A DNA stretch of 64,000 bases from Corynebacterium testudinoris (GTDB lineage: Bacteria; Actinomycetota; Actinomycetes; Mycobacteriales; Mycobacteriaceae): NCBI RefSeq assembly GCF_001021045.1, contig NZ_CP011545.1:1550001-1614000 (forward strand). Direction: 5' to 3'. The translations under genes were made by a program, and so were the position numbers. The notes beneath the pieces are model-generated. The model ran no database searches and was not told the origin of the DNA. It saw only the letters and a list, made by a program, of their open reading frames with translations. Below are positions 24,296 through 33,190 of this stretch, in pieces (position 1 is the first letter of the stretch; each line of letters starts with the position of its first letter).

Positions 24296-24976
24296 GTGAA
24301 AGACTTGGTCGATACCACCGAGATGTACCTGCGAACTATCTACGAACTCGAAGAAGAGGGCATTACTCCCCTGCGCGCCCGCATCGCCGAGCGGCTCGAG
24401 CAGTCCGGCCCCACCGTCAGCCAAACCGTGGCCCGCATGGAACGCGACGGCCTCGTTGTCGTCCGCCCGGACCGCAGCCTGGAAATGACGGACCAGGGCC
24501 GCGAACTCGCCACAGCAGTTATGCGCAAGCACCGGCTCGCTGAGCTGCTCCTCACCGATATCCTCGGCATGGAAATCTCGCAGGTCCATGAGGAGGCCTG
24601 CCGCTGGGAGCACGTGATGAGCAAGGCCGTCGAAGAGCGCCTCGTGGCGGTGCTCGATGATGCCTCCCGCTCCCCCTTCGGCAACCCCATCCCCGGACTA
24701 GAAGAGCTCGGGGCCGGCAACGTCAGCTCGACCGATGCCGGCGTCCGCGTCGTCGATCTCCCCGAAGACGAAGCCGTCGAGGTCCGCATTGTGCAGCTCA
24801 ACGAGATCCTGCAGGTCGACATCGAGCAATTCGCCCTGCTGCGCGATGCAGGCATCCAGGTCGGCGACACCGCGACGGTGACCAACAGCAACGGCTCCGT
24901 TGTTCTCACCGCCGGTTCGGAAGAAGTGAAGGTCTCCCCCGAGTTGGCCCATGCCATCCGGGTCGAACGCCTGTAA
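24296..24976 (+). CDS. dtxR: Iron-dependent transcriptional regulator DtxR
   Basis: This 226-residue protein has the same length as C. diphtheriae DtxR. It represses iron-uptake and related genes when loaded with Fe(II). The winged helix lies at residues 1-73, the dimerisation and metal domain at 74-140, and an SH3-like C-terminal domain after a linker. Metal ligands align at identical positions: Met10, Cys102, Glu105 and His106 for the primary site, and His79, Glu83 and His98 for the ancillary site. The GTG at 24296, with AAAGGG about 8 bases upstream, is the conserved start. galE follows after 43 bases, as in C. glutamicum. Confidence 0.97.
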   Translation: MKDLVDTTEMYLRTIYELEEEGITPLRARIAERLEQSGPTVSQTVARMERDGLVVVRPDRSLEMTDQGRELATAVMRKHRLAELLLTDILGMEISQVHEEACRWEHVMSKAVEERLVAVLDDASRSPFGNPIPGLEELGAGNVSSTDAGVRVVDLPEDEAVEVRIVQLNEILQVDIEQFALLRDAGIQVGDTATVTNSNGSVVLTAGSEEVKVSPELAHAIRVERL

Positions 24977-25019
24977 CAGCATTGTCTTAAGGACATAAGG
25001 AAAGGTCTCTGACTCACCC

Positions 25020-26003
25020 ATGAAGCTACTTGTCACCGGCGGCGCCGGCTATGTCGGCAGTGTCTGCGCCACGGTGCTGCTGGAAGCAGGCCACGACGTC
25101 ACCATCATCGACAACTTCTCCACCGGAAACCGCGACGCGGTTCCTTCCGGTGCCCAGTTGGTGGAAGGAGATGTTCGCGACGTCGCTGAAGAGGTCCTCT
25201 CCGAGGGCGGCTTCGATGGCGTGGTGCATTTCGCGGCCCGGTCACTCGTCGGCGAATCAATGGACAAGCCAGAAGAGTACTGGCAGCACAATGTGGTGAC
25301 CACTCTCCGTTTGCTGGACGCCATGCGAGCACACGGGGTGGACAACTTAGTGTTCTCCTCCACCGCCGCCACCTATGGTGAGCCGCAGCAGGTCCCCATC
25401 ACCGAGGACATGCCGACTGCGCCAACCAACCCGTATGGCGCGACGAAACTGTCCATCGACTACGCCATCACCTCTTACGCCCAGGCCCATGGTCTGGGGG
25501 CAACGAGCCTGCGCTACTTCAATGTGGCTGGTGCGTACGGCCTGATCGGGGAAAACCGCCCGGTAGAGACCCACCTCATTCCCCTTGTCCTCCAAGTAGC
25601 TCTGGGCCACCGCGACAAGATCTTCATTTACGGCGATGACTGGGACACGGAAGATGGCACCTGCGTACGCGACTACATCCACGTCCGCGACCTGGCAGAT
25701 GCCCACGTTCTCGCCCTCCAGACCAATACCCCCGGCACTCACCGGATCTTCAACCTGGGTTCGGGCGACGGCTACTCCGTAGCCGAGGTTATTGAGGAAT
25801 GTCGTCGGGTGACCGGGCATCCCATCCCCGCCGAGGTAGCCCCTCGGCGCGCGGGAGACCCAGCGGTGCTCATCGCCTCTTCGGAGAAGATCAAGTCTGA
25901 ACTGGGATGGGCGCCGTCCCGCACCGACCTCGCCACCATCGTCGACGATGCCTGGGCATTCACCAGCCAGCTCGGCGAGCGGGCCTATTCTGCGCGGCGC
26001 TGA
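25020..26003 (+). CDS. galE: UDP-glucose 4-epimerase
   Basis: This 327-residue short-chain dehydrogenase-type enzyme interconverts UDP-glucose and UDP-galactose, supplying galactose for arabinogalactan in the cell wall. The N-terminal NAD-binding GGAGYVGS (7-14), [10 protein letters not shown] with the catalytic Ser/Thr, and NPYGATK (Tyr139, Lys143) are in place. The C-terminal [17 protein letters not shown] is the standard GalE signature. The ATG has GGAAAGG about 11-13 bases upstream. It sits 43 bases after dtxR on the same strand and may share its transcript. Confidence 0.94.
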   Translation: MKLLVTGGAGYVGSVCATVLLEAGHDVTIIDNFSTGNRDAVPSGAQLVEGDVRDVAEEVLSEGGFDGVVHFAARSLVGESMDKPEEYWQHNVVTTLRLLDAMRAHGVDNLVFSSTAATYGEPQQVPITEDMPTAPTNPYGATKLSIDYAITSYAQAHGLGATSLRYFNVAGAYGLIGENRPVETHLIPLVLQVALGHRDKIFIYGDDWDTEDGTCVRDYIHVRDLADAHVLALQTNTPGTHRIFNLGSGDGYSVAEVIEECRRVTGHPIPAEVAPRRAGDPAVLIASSEKIKSELGWAPSRTDLATIVDDAWAFTSQLGERAYSARR

Positions 26004-26015
26004 GGTGACGCTGGT

Positions 26016-27161
26016 CTAAGCCGCGGCGTCGGAAAGCCCGGGATCATCGATCCCATGCATTAACCGAAGGTCCCGGCTCGACTGCCGCACGCTCGTGACG
26101 AGCTCCTCATTCCTGCCGTTTCGACAATAATCCCACAGCAGGGCGCTGAGCTCGTGTTGGGGAAACTCCTCGACTGCCAAAGCACAAGCAGGCAACGCCC
26201 GCATGTTCAACCCCATGTGCACATACGCGAGTGCGTAGCTGCATAGTGCATTAGCGCGGACTTCGCCCCCGAAGGTGCGAGCCACAGCCAGCATGAGACG
26301 AGCAGCTGGCCCCGGGCGTGCAATGAGGTCTTCGAAGATCGTGTCCCGCAGCATGGTGGCGGAAAGAAATATGGCGGTAGTGATCAGCTCTTCTGTGTTC
26401 TCCATGATGTTCTCGACGCTAAGATCTTGTTCCTCGATCTCGCTGAGGAGATAGCCGACGTCCAGCACTATTCCTCCCACCGTGTCCCACTGTCCACCGC
26501 GGACGTAGGGCGCAAAGAACAGACGGTCGGAGATGCGGTCGACCAATTCGATGGCGTAGCGGCGGGCAAACGAGGCGAGGTGCTCGGCCTCGAGCTCGCT
26601 GATGTGGCGATTGTTCCGGGCAAGATGGCGGAAAGTGTCCTCACGGTTGATCTCGGGCAGCTCACCCAGGTCTGTCAGCTGCCTCATTGATGCTGTCTGA
26701 GTCACCGGGGCGATGACCCCGCTGACCCACGGTGCTGGGAGAGATTCGTGCGGTCCGATGATCAAGCAGTACGGCTCGCCCTGGAGGATATGCTCGGCCC
26801 ACCAACAGCCCTCCAAGGGAATATTCTGGCTGACCGCGACTTCCAGGATCTTCATGGCGACGGTAGTGATGTCATCCGGCTCGCGATCCGAGATAATAAA
26901 AGACATCACCATGGACGTGGGAAAGTCGTGGTCATTGAGGCTAGATAGAACATGCGGCATCATGTCGTGGTTAACCACATCCATCCGCAGGACTGGGCCA
27001 AGGCGGTAACGCCCTTCTGTGGCAGTAGCTTCAAAAGCGGCGAAAATCACCGAATCCTCAGGATAGAAGCCAAGGAGCCCCGGGAGGGAGGCGAAGAATT
27101 GGCCGGCGTCGTGGAGTGGGTCATGTGGGGTGCGATGGGTTCTGGTCATGGTGTCGATCAT
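26016..27161 (-). CDS. DUF4192 domain-containing protein
   Basis: This protein has about 381 residues. The N-terminal motif ASLPGLLGFYPEDSVIF is the hallmark of DUF4192, an actinobacterial family of unknown function. The middle holds LEGCWWAEHILQGEPYCLI, and the C-terminal third is Ala/Leu-rich and helical, resembling a TPR-like layout (ALCSYALAYVHMGLNMRALP). It has no membrane segments. The ATG at 27161 is preferred over 27149, but neither has a strong ribosome site. It is convergent with galE (12 bases apart) and divergent from the PAC2 gene across about 350 bases. Confidence 0.75.
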   Translation of the reverse strand: MIDTMTRTHRTPHDPLHDAGQFFASLPGLLGFYPEDSVIFAAFEATATEGRYRLGPVLRMDVVNHDMMPHVLSSLNDHDFPTSMVMSFIISDREPDDITTVAMKILEVAVSQNIPLEGCWWAEHILQGEPYCLIIGPHESLPAPWVSGVIAPVTQTASMRQLTDLGELPEINREDTFRHLARNNRHISELEAEHLASFARRYAIELVDRISDRLFFAPYVRGGQWDTVGGIVLDVGYLLSEIEEQDLSVENIMENTEELITTAIFLSATMLRDTIFEDLIARPGPAARLMLAVARTFGGEVRANALCSYALAYVHMGLNMRALPACALAVEEFPQHELSALLWDYCRNGRNEELVTSVRQSSRDLRLMHGIDDPGLSDAAA

Positions 27162-27517
27162 GCAAGCTGGCCAATCCTGGCGCGCGGGCGCAGCAGGCGT
27201 GCTCGCAGGTCTGTGGAAGGATTTTCGAGTTATCCACAGCCAGCCGGGGTGGCAGTGGCACGTTGAAACCGATTCGGGCACGATGGACCGAATACACTGT
27301 TGCCATCTGGTTGCCGTAATCGAGCCGGAGTTGTCAGGGTGAAGCCCGTGCTCAACCCGTGGGATTAAGTTCCACATCCGCTGTGTTGAAGAAGGTATCT
27401 GCCGTTCTAGTTCCATCTTCCGCAGCAGCAATCGGGTACCCGACCAAGGGGCCCGGCCAAGCGGATAAGGAAGCTTCTAGCAGCGGTATTAGCGTTAGAT
27501 GAAGGAGGATGATGGGT
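27162..27517. other. Divergent intergenic region with paired DnaA-box-like sites
   Basis: No gene is recognised here. TTATCCACA (27230-27238) is a perfect DnaA-box consensus. The facing sequence CTGTGGA (27211-27217) makes an inverted repeat with TCCACAG (27233-27239). AAGGAGG at 27502-27508 is the PAC2 ribosome site. The stretch is otherwise without repeats. Confidence 0.5.
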
Positions 27518-28522
27518 ATGCAGGACAACGAGCGTGGTATGTACGAATTGGAATACCCGACCCCGGAAATGGGGGCCGGAGCAAAGAATGGCCCGACCCT
27601 CATCGTCGCGCTGCAGGGATATGCTGACGCCGGGCACGCGGTGGAGGCGAGCGCCGACCACCTGTTGGCCGCGCTCGATTCTCGTCCCGTGGCGTCGTTT
27701 AACAATGACGAGCTCATCGATTACCGCTCCCGACGTCCCGCCGTAACGATGGATCACCATCGGATTACCGATATCGAGGACATTTCCCTCGGGATGCGGG
27801 TGGTCAAGGACAACGCGGGCACCCCGTTCTTGCTTCTCTCCGGACCTGAGCCGGACTTGCGTTGGGAAGCTTTTACGGAGGCAGTAGCGGACCTCGCCGA
27901 GAAGTTTGGCGTCGAGCAGACCATCTGCCTGTACTCGGCACCGATGGCCGTGCCCCATACCCGCCCCCTCGTCGTGTCCGGACATGGAAACTCCCCAGCC
28001 CTCATGGGCGGGATGTTCACCTATGACTCGAAGCTGGTCATGCCGGGGTCGGCCTCCATGATGATTGAACGCGCGCTGCACAAGCGGGGGCGCAACGTGG
28101 GCGGCTACACCGCTCATGTCCCCCACTACCTAGCCGCCTCCTCCTACCCGGAAGCCACCCGCGAGCTACTGACGTCTGTTGCCCAGGCGGCCGACTTGGA
28201 ATTCCCCTTGGGCAGTCTCACCCACGACATGGAACGCGTCGCCGCCCAGCTGGGCGAGCAGATCGAGGACTCCGCAGAGATCCAGCACGTGGTGCGCCAG
28301 CTAGAGCACCAGTTTGATGAGGAGTTGGAGAACTACCGCTCCCGGAACCCGCAGGCCATGCTGCCCAGCGAACGCGATATGCCCACCGGCGATGAGATCG
28401 GCGAGGAGTTCGAGCGATTCCTCGCCACCCTCGACGACGTCGATGGCGGCGAGGGAGGCGGTGGCGTTGATGGCGGATCCGCTGACCCGGAAGTGGGCAA
28501 TGACCTCAGCGATGATGAGTAA
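27518..28522 (+). CDS. PAC2 family protein (proteasome assembly chaperone-like fold)
   Basis: This 334-residue protein belongs to the PAC2 superfamily: TLIVALQGYADAGHAVEAS near the N-terminus, then LLLSGPEPDLRW and VPHTRPLVVSGHGNSP. In eukaryotes PAC2 proteins help assemble 20S proteasomes; actinobacterial members are functionally undefined. The last 60 residues are acidic and Gly-rich (DDVDGGEGGGGVDGG), probably disordered. Three in-frame ATG codons lie within ten bases; the one at 27518 is 9 bases after AAGGAGG and is chosen for spacing. A helicase gene follows after 50 bases with its own leaderless-type promoter. Confidence 0.85.
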   Translation: MQDNERGMYELEYPTPEMGAGAKNGPTLIVALQGYADAGHAVEASADHLLAALDSRPVASFNNDELIDYRSRRPAVTMDHHRITDIEDISLGMRVVKDNAGTPFLLLSGPEPDLRWEAFTEAVADLAEKFGVEQTICLYSAPMAVPHTRPLVVSGHGNSPALMGGMFTYDSKLVMPGSASMMIERALHKRGRNVGGYTAHVPHYLAASSYPEATRELLTSVAQAADLEFPLGSLTHDMERVAAQLGEQIEDSAEIQHVVRQLEHQFDEELENYRSRNPQAMLPSERDMPTGDEIGEEFERFLATLDDVDGGEGGGGVDGGSADPEVGNDLSDDE

Positions 28523-28559
28523 GTCCGCGTAGTTCGGCCGCCATGTCGGGGTGACCGGC

Positions 28560-28565
28560 TAGGTT
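28560..28565 (+). promoter_or_regulatory. Candidate -10 hexamer for a leaderless Ski2-like helicase
   Basis: TAGGTT lies 7 bases before the GTG at 28573, with no ribosome binding site between. Confidence 0.5.
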
Positions 28566-28572
28566 TGATGGT

Positions 28573-31122
28573 GTGAACCTCGCCCAGATGCTGCCCGACC
28601 TGACCGATGTCCCCGAATCCCTGTTGGATGAGTCGATTTTTGATTCGTTCATTTCTTGGGTTCGGGGACGTGGCATTTCCCTGTATCCCGCGCAGGAGGA
28701 AGCCGCTTTGGGGATCCTGGCCGGGGACAATGTCATCTTGGCCACGCCAACGGGTTCGGGAAAGTCGATGGTGGCCAACGCCGCGCACTTTATCGCCATG
28801 GCGCGCGGGCAGAGGTCGTTTTATACCGCGCCGATCAAAGCTCTGGTCAGCGAGAAGTTTTTCGCGCTGTGTGAGATTTTCGGGCCGGAGAATGTCGGCA
28901 TGATGACGGGTGACGCCACCGTCAATGGGCGCGCGCCGATTATTGCGGCGACTGCGGAAATTGTCGCCAACATCGCGCTGCGTGATGGCGCAGATGCGGA
29001 CATCGACCAGGTCGTCATGGATGAGTTCCACTACTACTCCGACCCGGAGCGAGGGTGGGCGTGGCAGGTTCCCCTGTTGGAGCTGCCCAAGGCCCAGTTT
29101 TTGCTCATGTCCGCCACCTTGGGCGATACGAGTTTCCTCCAGGAAGACCTGAGCAAGCGGACTGGCCGCACCACAACCTTGGTGGCGGGGTCAGATCGGC
29201 CGGTTCCGCTGGAGTTCTCCTACGTCTACACGCCGGTGCACGAGACGATCGAGGAACTGCTTAAGGATGGCAAGGCCCCGATCTATGTCGTCCACTTCTC
29301 TCAGCGGGAGGCGACGGAGCGGGCGCAGGCGCTGACGTCGCTGAAGATCATCGACGATGAGACTAAAGCGAAGATCGTCGCCGAGATTGGTGATTTCAAG
29401 TTCACCACGACGTTCGGCAAGACCCTTTCTAAGCTGCTGCGTCGGGGCATCGGCGTGCACCACGCGGGTATGCTGCCGAAGTATCGCCGCCTCGTCGAGC
29501 GGCTCTCTCAAACGGGTTTGCTCAAAGTCATTTGCGGCACCGATACTCTTGGCGTCGGCATTAATGTCCCCATCCGCACTGTGCTGTTCACCGGGTTGGC
29601 CAAGTATGACGGCGTGAAGCAGCGGATCTTGAAGTCTCGTGAGTTCCATCAGATCGCCGGGCGCGCCGGGCGGGCAGGATTCGACACCATCGGCACCGTC
29701 GTCATCGAGGCCCCGGAACATGAGATTGAGAATTGGCGGTTGCGCCAGCGCGCTGGCTCCGATCCCAAGAAGCTGAAGAAGCTGCGTAAGAAGTCCGCCC
29801 GGGAGGGCGAGGTGACGTGGTCGGAGAAGACCTACGAGCGGTTGACCACTGCGGAACCGGAGCCGATGACCTCGCAGTTTAAGGTCACCAATTCCATGCT
29901 CATCAATGTTATTGCCCGGCCCGGCGACGGCTACGAGCACCTGAAACACTTGCTCCGCGGTAATCATGACACTCGTGCGAAACAGAACCGCGATATCCTC
30001 ACTGCTCTGGAGTTGTTTCAGGGGTTGCTCGACGCTGAGGTTGTGGTCAAGGCCGAAGACGGCGTCGATGAGGACGGCCGGCCGTACCACCTCACCCTTG
30101 ATTTGCCGCGGGACTTTGCTCTCAATCAGCCACTGTCGCCTTTCGCTTTGGCTGCTTTGACGTTGTTGGATCCGGAGTCGGATAGCTACATGCTCGACGT
30201 GATTTCCACCTATGAGGCGATCCTCGATGATCCGCGTCAGGTCCTCATCGCCCAGCAGAAGGCGGAGCGAGGTGAGGAGATTGCGGCGCTCAAGGCCGAA
30301 GGCGTCGACTACACCGAGCGCATGGCGATCATTGAGGATGTCACTTGGCCCAAGCCGCTGGCGGAGGAGCTCGAGGAGGCGTACACCACCTTCGCCGAGG
30401 GCAATCCCTGGGCGCGGGAGTTTGAGCTGTCCCCGAAGTCTGTCATTCGCGAGATGATTGAGCGGGCGATGACCTTCTCCGACCTCATCGCCACCTATGG
30501 CTTGGCGCGCTCCGAGGGCGTTGTCCTGCGTTATCTCACTGATGCGTGGCGCACGCTGAAGAATTCCGTTCCGCAGGAGCACCTCACGGAGCAGCTCGAG
30601 GACGTGGTGGAGTGGCTCGGTGAGCTGATTAAGCAGGTCGATTCCTCGCTGGTTGATGAGTGGGCGCACATGGCGGATGAGGACACGCCGATTTCGAAGG
30701 AGGCTCTGGAGCGCGAGCTGGCCTTCGGCGTCGAGGATCCTTCGGCGTTGACATCGAATCGCCGGGCTTTCACCATCATGGTGCGCAATCTCATGTGGCG
30801 GTTTGTTGAGCTGTTTGCCTATGAGAAGGAGACGGACCTTGCCCGTCTCACGGAGTACCTTGAGCGGGATGACAAGCCGGACTTTGCGGCCGCGATGGAT
30901 GACTATTTTGATGAGTACGCCGATATGGATACTGGTCTGGATGCCCGGTCCGCGCAGTATTTCCAGCTCTCACAGGAGGGTGGTCGGCTGTGGACGGCCC
31001 GGCAGATCATCAAGGATCCGGAAGGGGATCATTCCTTCCAATTCGTCGCCACGATTGATCTCGATGCCTCTGATGAGGCTGGGGAGGTACGCCTGAGTTC
31101 TTTGCAGTTGGTGCAGGTCTAG
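28573..31122 (+). CDS. Ski2/MTR4-like DEAD-box RNA helicase with DUF3516 domain
   Basis: This 849-residue ATP-dependent helicase has Walker A PTGSGKS (59-65), DEFH (150-153), SATLGD (motif III), GVHHAGMLPKYRRLVE (motif IV region), GTDTLGVGINVP and QIAGRAGRAG (motif VI). The last 350 residues form the actinobacterial DUF3516 extension. Ski2-like helicases unwind structured RNA for decay or processing; the target here is unknown. No exonuclease gene is adjacent. The GTG start lies 7 bases after TAGGTT, consistent with a leaderless mRNA. The gene ends just before a weak hairpin (CACCCTC/GAGGGTG, 31132-31148). Confidence 0.92.
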   Translation: MNLAQMLPDLTDVPESLLDESIFDSFISWVRGRGISLYPAQEEAALGILAGDNVILATPTGSGKSMVANAAHFIAMARGQRSFYTAPIKALVSEKFFALCEIFGPENVGMMTGDATVNGRAPIIAATAEIVANIALRDGADADIDQVVMDEFHYYSDPERGWAWQVPLLELPKAQFLLMSATLGDTSFLQEDLSKRTGRTTTLVAGSDRPVPLEFSYVYTPVHETIEELLKDGKAPIYVVHFSQREATERAQALTSLKIIDDETKAKIVAEIGDFKFTTTFGKTLSKLLRRGIGVHHAGMLPKYRRLVERLSQTGLLKVICGTDTLGVGINVPIRTVLFTGLAKYDGVKQRILKSREFHQIAGRAGRAGFDTIGTVVIEAPEHEIENWRLRQRAGSDPKKLKKLRKKSAREGEVTWSEKTYERLTTAEPEPMTSQFKVTNSMLINVIARPGDGYEHLKHLLRGNHDTRAKQNRDILTALELFQGLLDAEVVVKAEDGVDEDGRPYHLTLDLPRDFALNQPLSPFALAALTLLDPESDSYMLDVISTYEAILDDPRQVLIAQQKAERGEEIAALKAEGVDYTERMAIIEDVTWPKPLAEELEEAYTTFAEGNPWAREFELSPKSVIREMIERAMTFSDLIATYGLARSEGVVLRYLTDAWRTLKNSVPQEHLTEQLEDVVEWLGELIKQVDSSLVDEWAHMADEDTPISKEALERELAFGVEDPSALTSNRRAFTIMVRNLMWRFVELFAYEKETDLARLTEYLERDDKPDFAAAMDDYFDEYADMDTGLDARSAQYFQLSQEGGRLWTARQIIKDPEGDHSFQFVATIDLDASDEAGEVRLSSLQLVQV

Positions 31123-31187
31123 CGCGTCCGTCACCCTCTGCGAGGGTGTGCTTATCGACGTCCACCTTGCTACATGAAGGAAGTTTA

Positions 31188-31206
31188 ATAGTTCCACGCG
31201 AACTAT
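31188..31206. promoter_or_regulatory. Inverted repeat, possible operator upstream of a PepSY lipoprotein
   Basis: ATAGTTC and GAACTAT form 7-bp arms around CACGC, about 55 bases before the lipoprotein start. The regulator is unknown. Confidence 0.45.
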
Positions 31207-31261
31207 CCCTGTAGCCTTTTAAGTACAGCATTATCCACGCATCGACTCAGGAGTGAATGAC

Positions 31262-31813
31262 TTGACTATCCGCGCCCTCACCCTCACCACCCTCGCAGTA
31301 TCCGCTGGCTTGGTTCTTTCCGCCTGCTCGAATTCTTCCGACACGGCTGCCCCGCCCAGCACGACGACTGCCACCGTGACCGCTGAGGCGACCTCCCCGG
31401 CTCCCTCCTCCTCTGCGGAGGTGGCTGGCACCGAAGAGGATCCCGCCTTCGGCGCCATTGATGCGGTGCTCGCCGCACATGCCGGCGGTGTCATTGTCAG
31501 CATCGACCGCGATTACCGCGACGAGCACTACGAGGTGGATGTTGTGGTCGGCGACCAGGTCCTTGATCTCAAGGTCGACTATGCCGGTCAGGTGTCCGAG
31601 GATGACCGTGACTCAGACAGCGACGATATTCGCAAGGCGCAGAACGCGACTTTGAGCGCTGCTGATGCTATCCGTCAGGCTCTGGAGCAGCACCCGGATG
31701 GCGTGCTCGATGATGCCGAGCTCGACGAGGACAATGGCCGCCTCCAGTGGGAAATCAGCCTCGACGATCAGTCCCGCAATGACTTGGTTGAGCTGAATAT
31801 CCCGGCCAACTAG
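31262..31813 (+). CDS. Secreted lipoprotein with PepSY-like domains
   Basis: This 183-residue precursor has a signal peptide, TIRALTLTTLAVSAGLVLSA, ending in lipobox LSAC with Cys22. A Thr/Ser/Ala/Pro linker to about residue 55 follows. Two PepSY-type repeats, around GVIVSIDRDYRDEHYEVDVV and GVLDDAELDEDNGRLQWEIS, make up the mature part. PepSY domains are thought to inhibit proteases or sense the cell-surface environment. TTG at 31262 is chosen because AGGAG lies 8 bases upstream; a GTG at 31253 would overlap that site. It stands alone and ends at a very strong bidirectional terminator before ahpD. Confidence 0.82.
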   Translation: MTIRALTLTTLAVSAGLVLSACSNSSDTAAPPSTTTATVTAEATSPAPSSSAEVAGTEEDPAFGAIDAVLAAHAGGVIVSIDRDYRDEHYEVDVVVGDQVLDLKVDYAGQVSEDDRDSDSDDIRKAQNATLSAADAIRQALEQHPDGVLDDAELDEDNGRLQWEISLDDQSRNDLVELNIPAN

Positions 31814-31829
31814 CTTGAAGTGACCATGA

Positions 31830-31870
31830 CAATGGGCCCCGGAACATCATTGATGTTCCGGGGCCCATTG
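31830..31870. terminator. Bidirectional terminator hairpin between lipoprotein and ahpD genes
   Basis: CAATGGGCCCCGGAACATCA (31830-31849) is exactly complementary to 31851-31870, leaving one central base. There is no T-run on either side. Its position between two convergent genes supports a terminator role. Confidence 0.8.
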
Positions 31871-31884
31871 GGTGCGCACGCTAC

Positions 31885-32409
31885 TTAGCGGGCGGCCTCA
31901 ACCTGAATGGCCTGTGCCACTGCTTGCATAACGGCAGCGACCTTGACGGACTCCCAGACCTGCTCCTTGGTCAGTCCCTCTTCCCGGACGGTGTTGGAGT
32001 GTGCGACGGCACAGAACTCGCAACCGTTGATGGTGGAGACAGCCAGTGACCACAGTTCGAAGTCAGCCTTGTCAACTCCGGGCTTGGAGATGATGTTCAT
32101 GCGCAGGCCGAACTTGACCTGGGCGAAATCGTCGCCGAGCCAGTGCTTGGCGCGGTAGCCGACGTTGTTCATCGCCATGACGGTGGCGGCACCCAACGCA
32201 GATTCGAACGCTGCTTCCGACAGGTGCTCTTTGGCCTCGTCGGCGATCTCGGCGAACACGGTGTCGTTGCGGGTAGCGGCGGCGCAGGCGAGCATCGTGC
32301 CCCAGAGCTGCTGCTCGTTGAGCTCGGTGGACCGGGTGAGGGCACCGAGGTTGAGCTTTTGATCTTTGGCGTACTCCGGCAGAGCGGCCTTGAGGTTATC
32401 GATCGACAT
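31885..32409 (-). CDS. ahpD: Alkyl hydroperoxide reductase AhpD (adapter thiol peroxidase)
   Basis: This 174-residue protein has the redox motif CEFC at Cys130 and Cys133 followed by AVAHSNTV, the same numbering as M. tuberculosis AhpD. AhpD passes electrons from lipoamide-dependent enzymes to AhpC and has weak peroxidase activity of its own. His137 of the proton-relay motif is present. It begins 3 bases after the ahpC stop, so the two are translated from one mRNA. Together with divergent oxyR they form a peroxide-response unit. Confidence 0.95.
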   Translation of the reverse strand: MSIDNLKAALPEYAKDQKLNLGALTRSTELNEQQLWGTMLACAAATRNDTVFAEIADEAKEHLSEAAFESALGAATVMAMNNVGYRAKHWLGDDFAQVKFGLRMNIISKPGVDKADFELWSLAVSTINGCEFCAVAHSNTVREEGLTKEQVWESVKVAAVMQAVAQAIQVEAAR

Positions 32410-32412
32410 CGG

Positions 32413-33009
32413 TTACTTCAGGCCTTCCTGCACCACGGCGAGCTTGTCGATGTTCTTGGTCGGGTCGTTGGCCTGCCAGTTGCAGGCGCAGACCTCTTCG
32501 GACTGGAGGGCGTCGAGGACGCGCAGAACCTCGTCGACGTTACGGCCGACGGCGTCCGGGGTGACGGAGACGAACTGGATGATGCCATCGGGGTCGATGA
32601 TGAAGGTGGCGCGATCGGCGACACCGTCAGCGTTCTCGACGCCCAGTGCGCGGATGAGGTCGTGGCGGACGTCGGCGAACATCGGGAACGGCACCTCCTT
32701 GAGCTCCGGGTGGGTGGCGCGCCAGTTGAAGTGAGCAAACTCATTGTCGGTGGAGCCGCCGAGGACCTGGGTGTCGCGGTCCTGGAACTCCTCGTCGAGC
32801 TTGCCAAAGGCAGCGATCTCGGTCGGGCAGACGAAGGTGAAGTCCTTCGGGTAGAAGAAGACGATCTTCCACTTGCCTTCGTACTTGTCCAGGGAAACGG
32901 TCTCGAAGTAATCCTCGGGCTGGGAAGCGTTGACTCCGTGCAGGTCACCGCCCTTCAATGCGGTGAGTTCGAACTCGGGGAACTTCTCGCCAACGGTCAG
33001 GATTGCCAT
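32413..33009 (-). CDS. ahpC: Alkyl hydroperoxide reductase AhpC (2-Cys peroxiredoxin)
   Basis: This 198-residue peroxiredoxin reduces H2O2, organic hydroperoxides and peroxynitrite. The peroxidatic Cys61 is in DFTFVCPTE. The C-terminal EEVCACNWQ supplies Cys174 and Cys176, the three-Cys arrangement known from mycobacterial AhpC. The ATG has GAGGAG 7 bases upstream; a longer frame upstream lies in the promoter and is not used. It is the first gene of ahpC-ahpD and diverges from oxyR across 181 bases. Confidence 0.96.
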   Translation of the reverse strand: MAILTVGEKFPEFELTALKGGDLHGVNASQPEDYFETVSLDKYEGKWKIVFFYPKDFTFVCPTEIAAFGKLDEEFQDRDTQVLGGSTDNEFAHFNWRATHPELKEVPFPMFADVRHDLIRALGVENADGVADRATFIIDPDGIIQFVSVTPDAVGRNVDEVLRVLDALQSEEVCACNWQANDPTKNIDKLAVVQEGLK

Positions 33010-33124
33010 GCTTGTCTCCTCTAGAAACGTCGAAAAATGTGGGGGCAACCGGCCGATGTGACCGGTGCAACTCTCCGCCATCGTGCTCGCCCTGTGAAGG
33101 GCAACGCGGTGACGGCCGCCGTCC

Positions 33125-33153
33125 ATTATGCGCTTCTTCCCCGCCCACGTCAA
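33125..33153 (-). promoter_or_regulatory. ahpC promoter
   Basis: On the minus strand TTGACG (33148-33153) and CATAAT (33125-33130) are 17 bases apart, close to the housekeeping consensus. This gives a leader of about 110 bases. It lies between the oxyR promoter and the ahpC start. Confidence 0.75.
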
Positions 33154-33177
33154 TAAACAAATCCTGCAAGTGGAGTA

Positions 33178-33183
33178 TATAGT
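33178..33183 (+). promoter_or_regulatory. Candidate -10 hexamer for leaderless oxyR
   Basis: TATAGT lies 7 bases before the oxyR ATG at 33191. The overlapping sequence ATAGTGATAG may also belong to the OxyR operator region. Confidence 0.5.
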
Positions 33184-33190
33184 GATAGGC

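Noticed and set aside
29191..30669. 492-codon minus-strand frame opposite the Ski2-like helicase
   Set aside because: It is antisense to conserved helicase motifs, and its Leu/Arg/Gln composition is of mirror-frame type.
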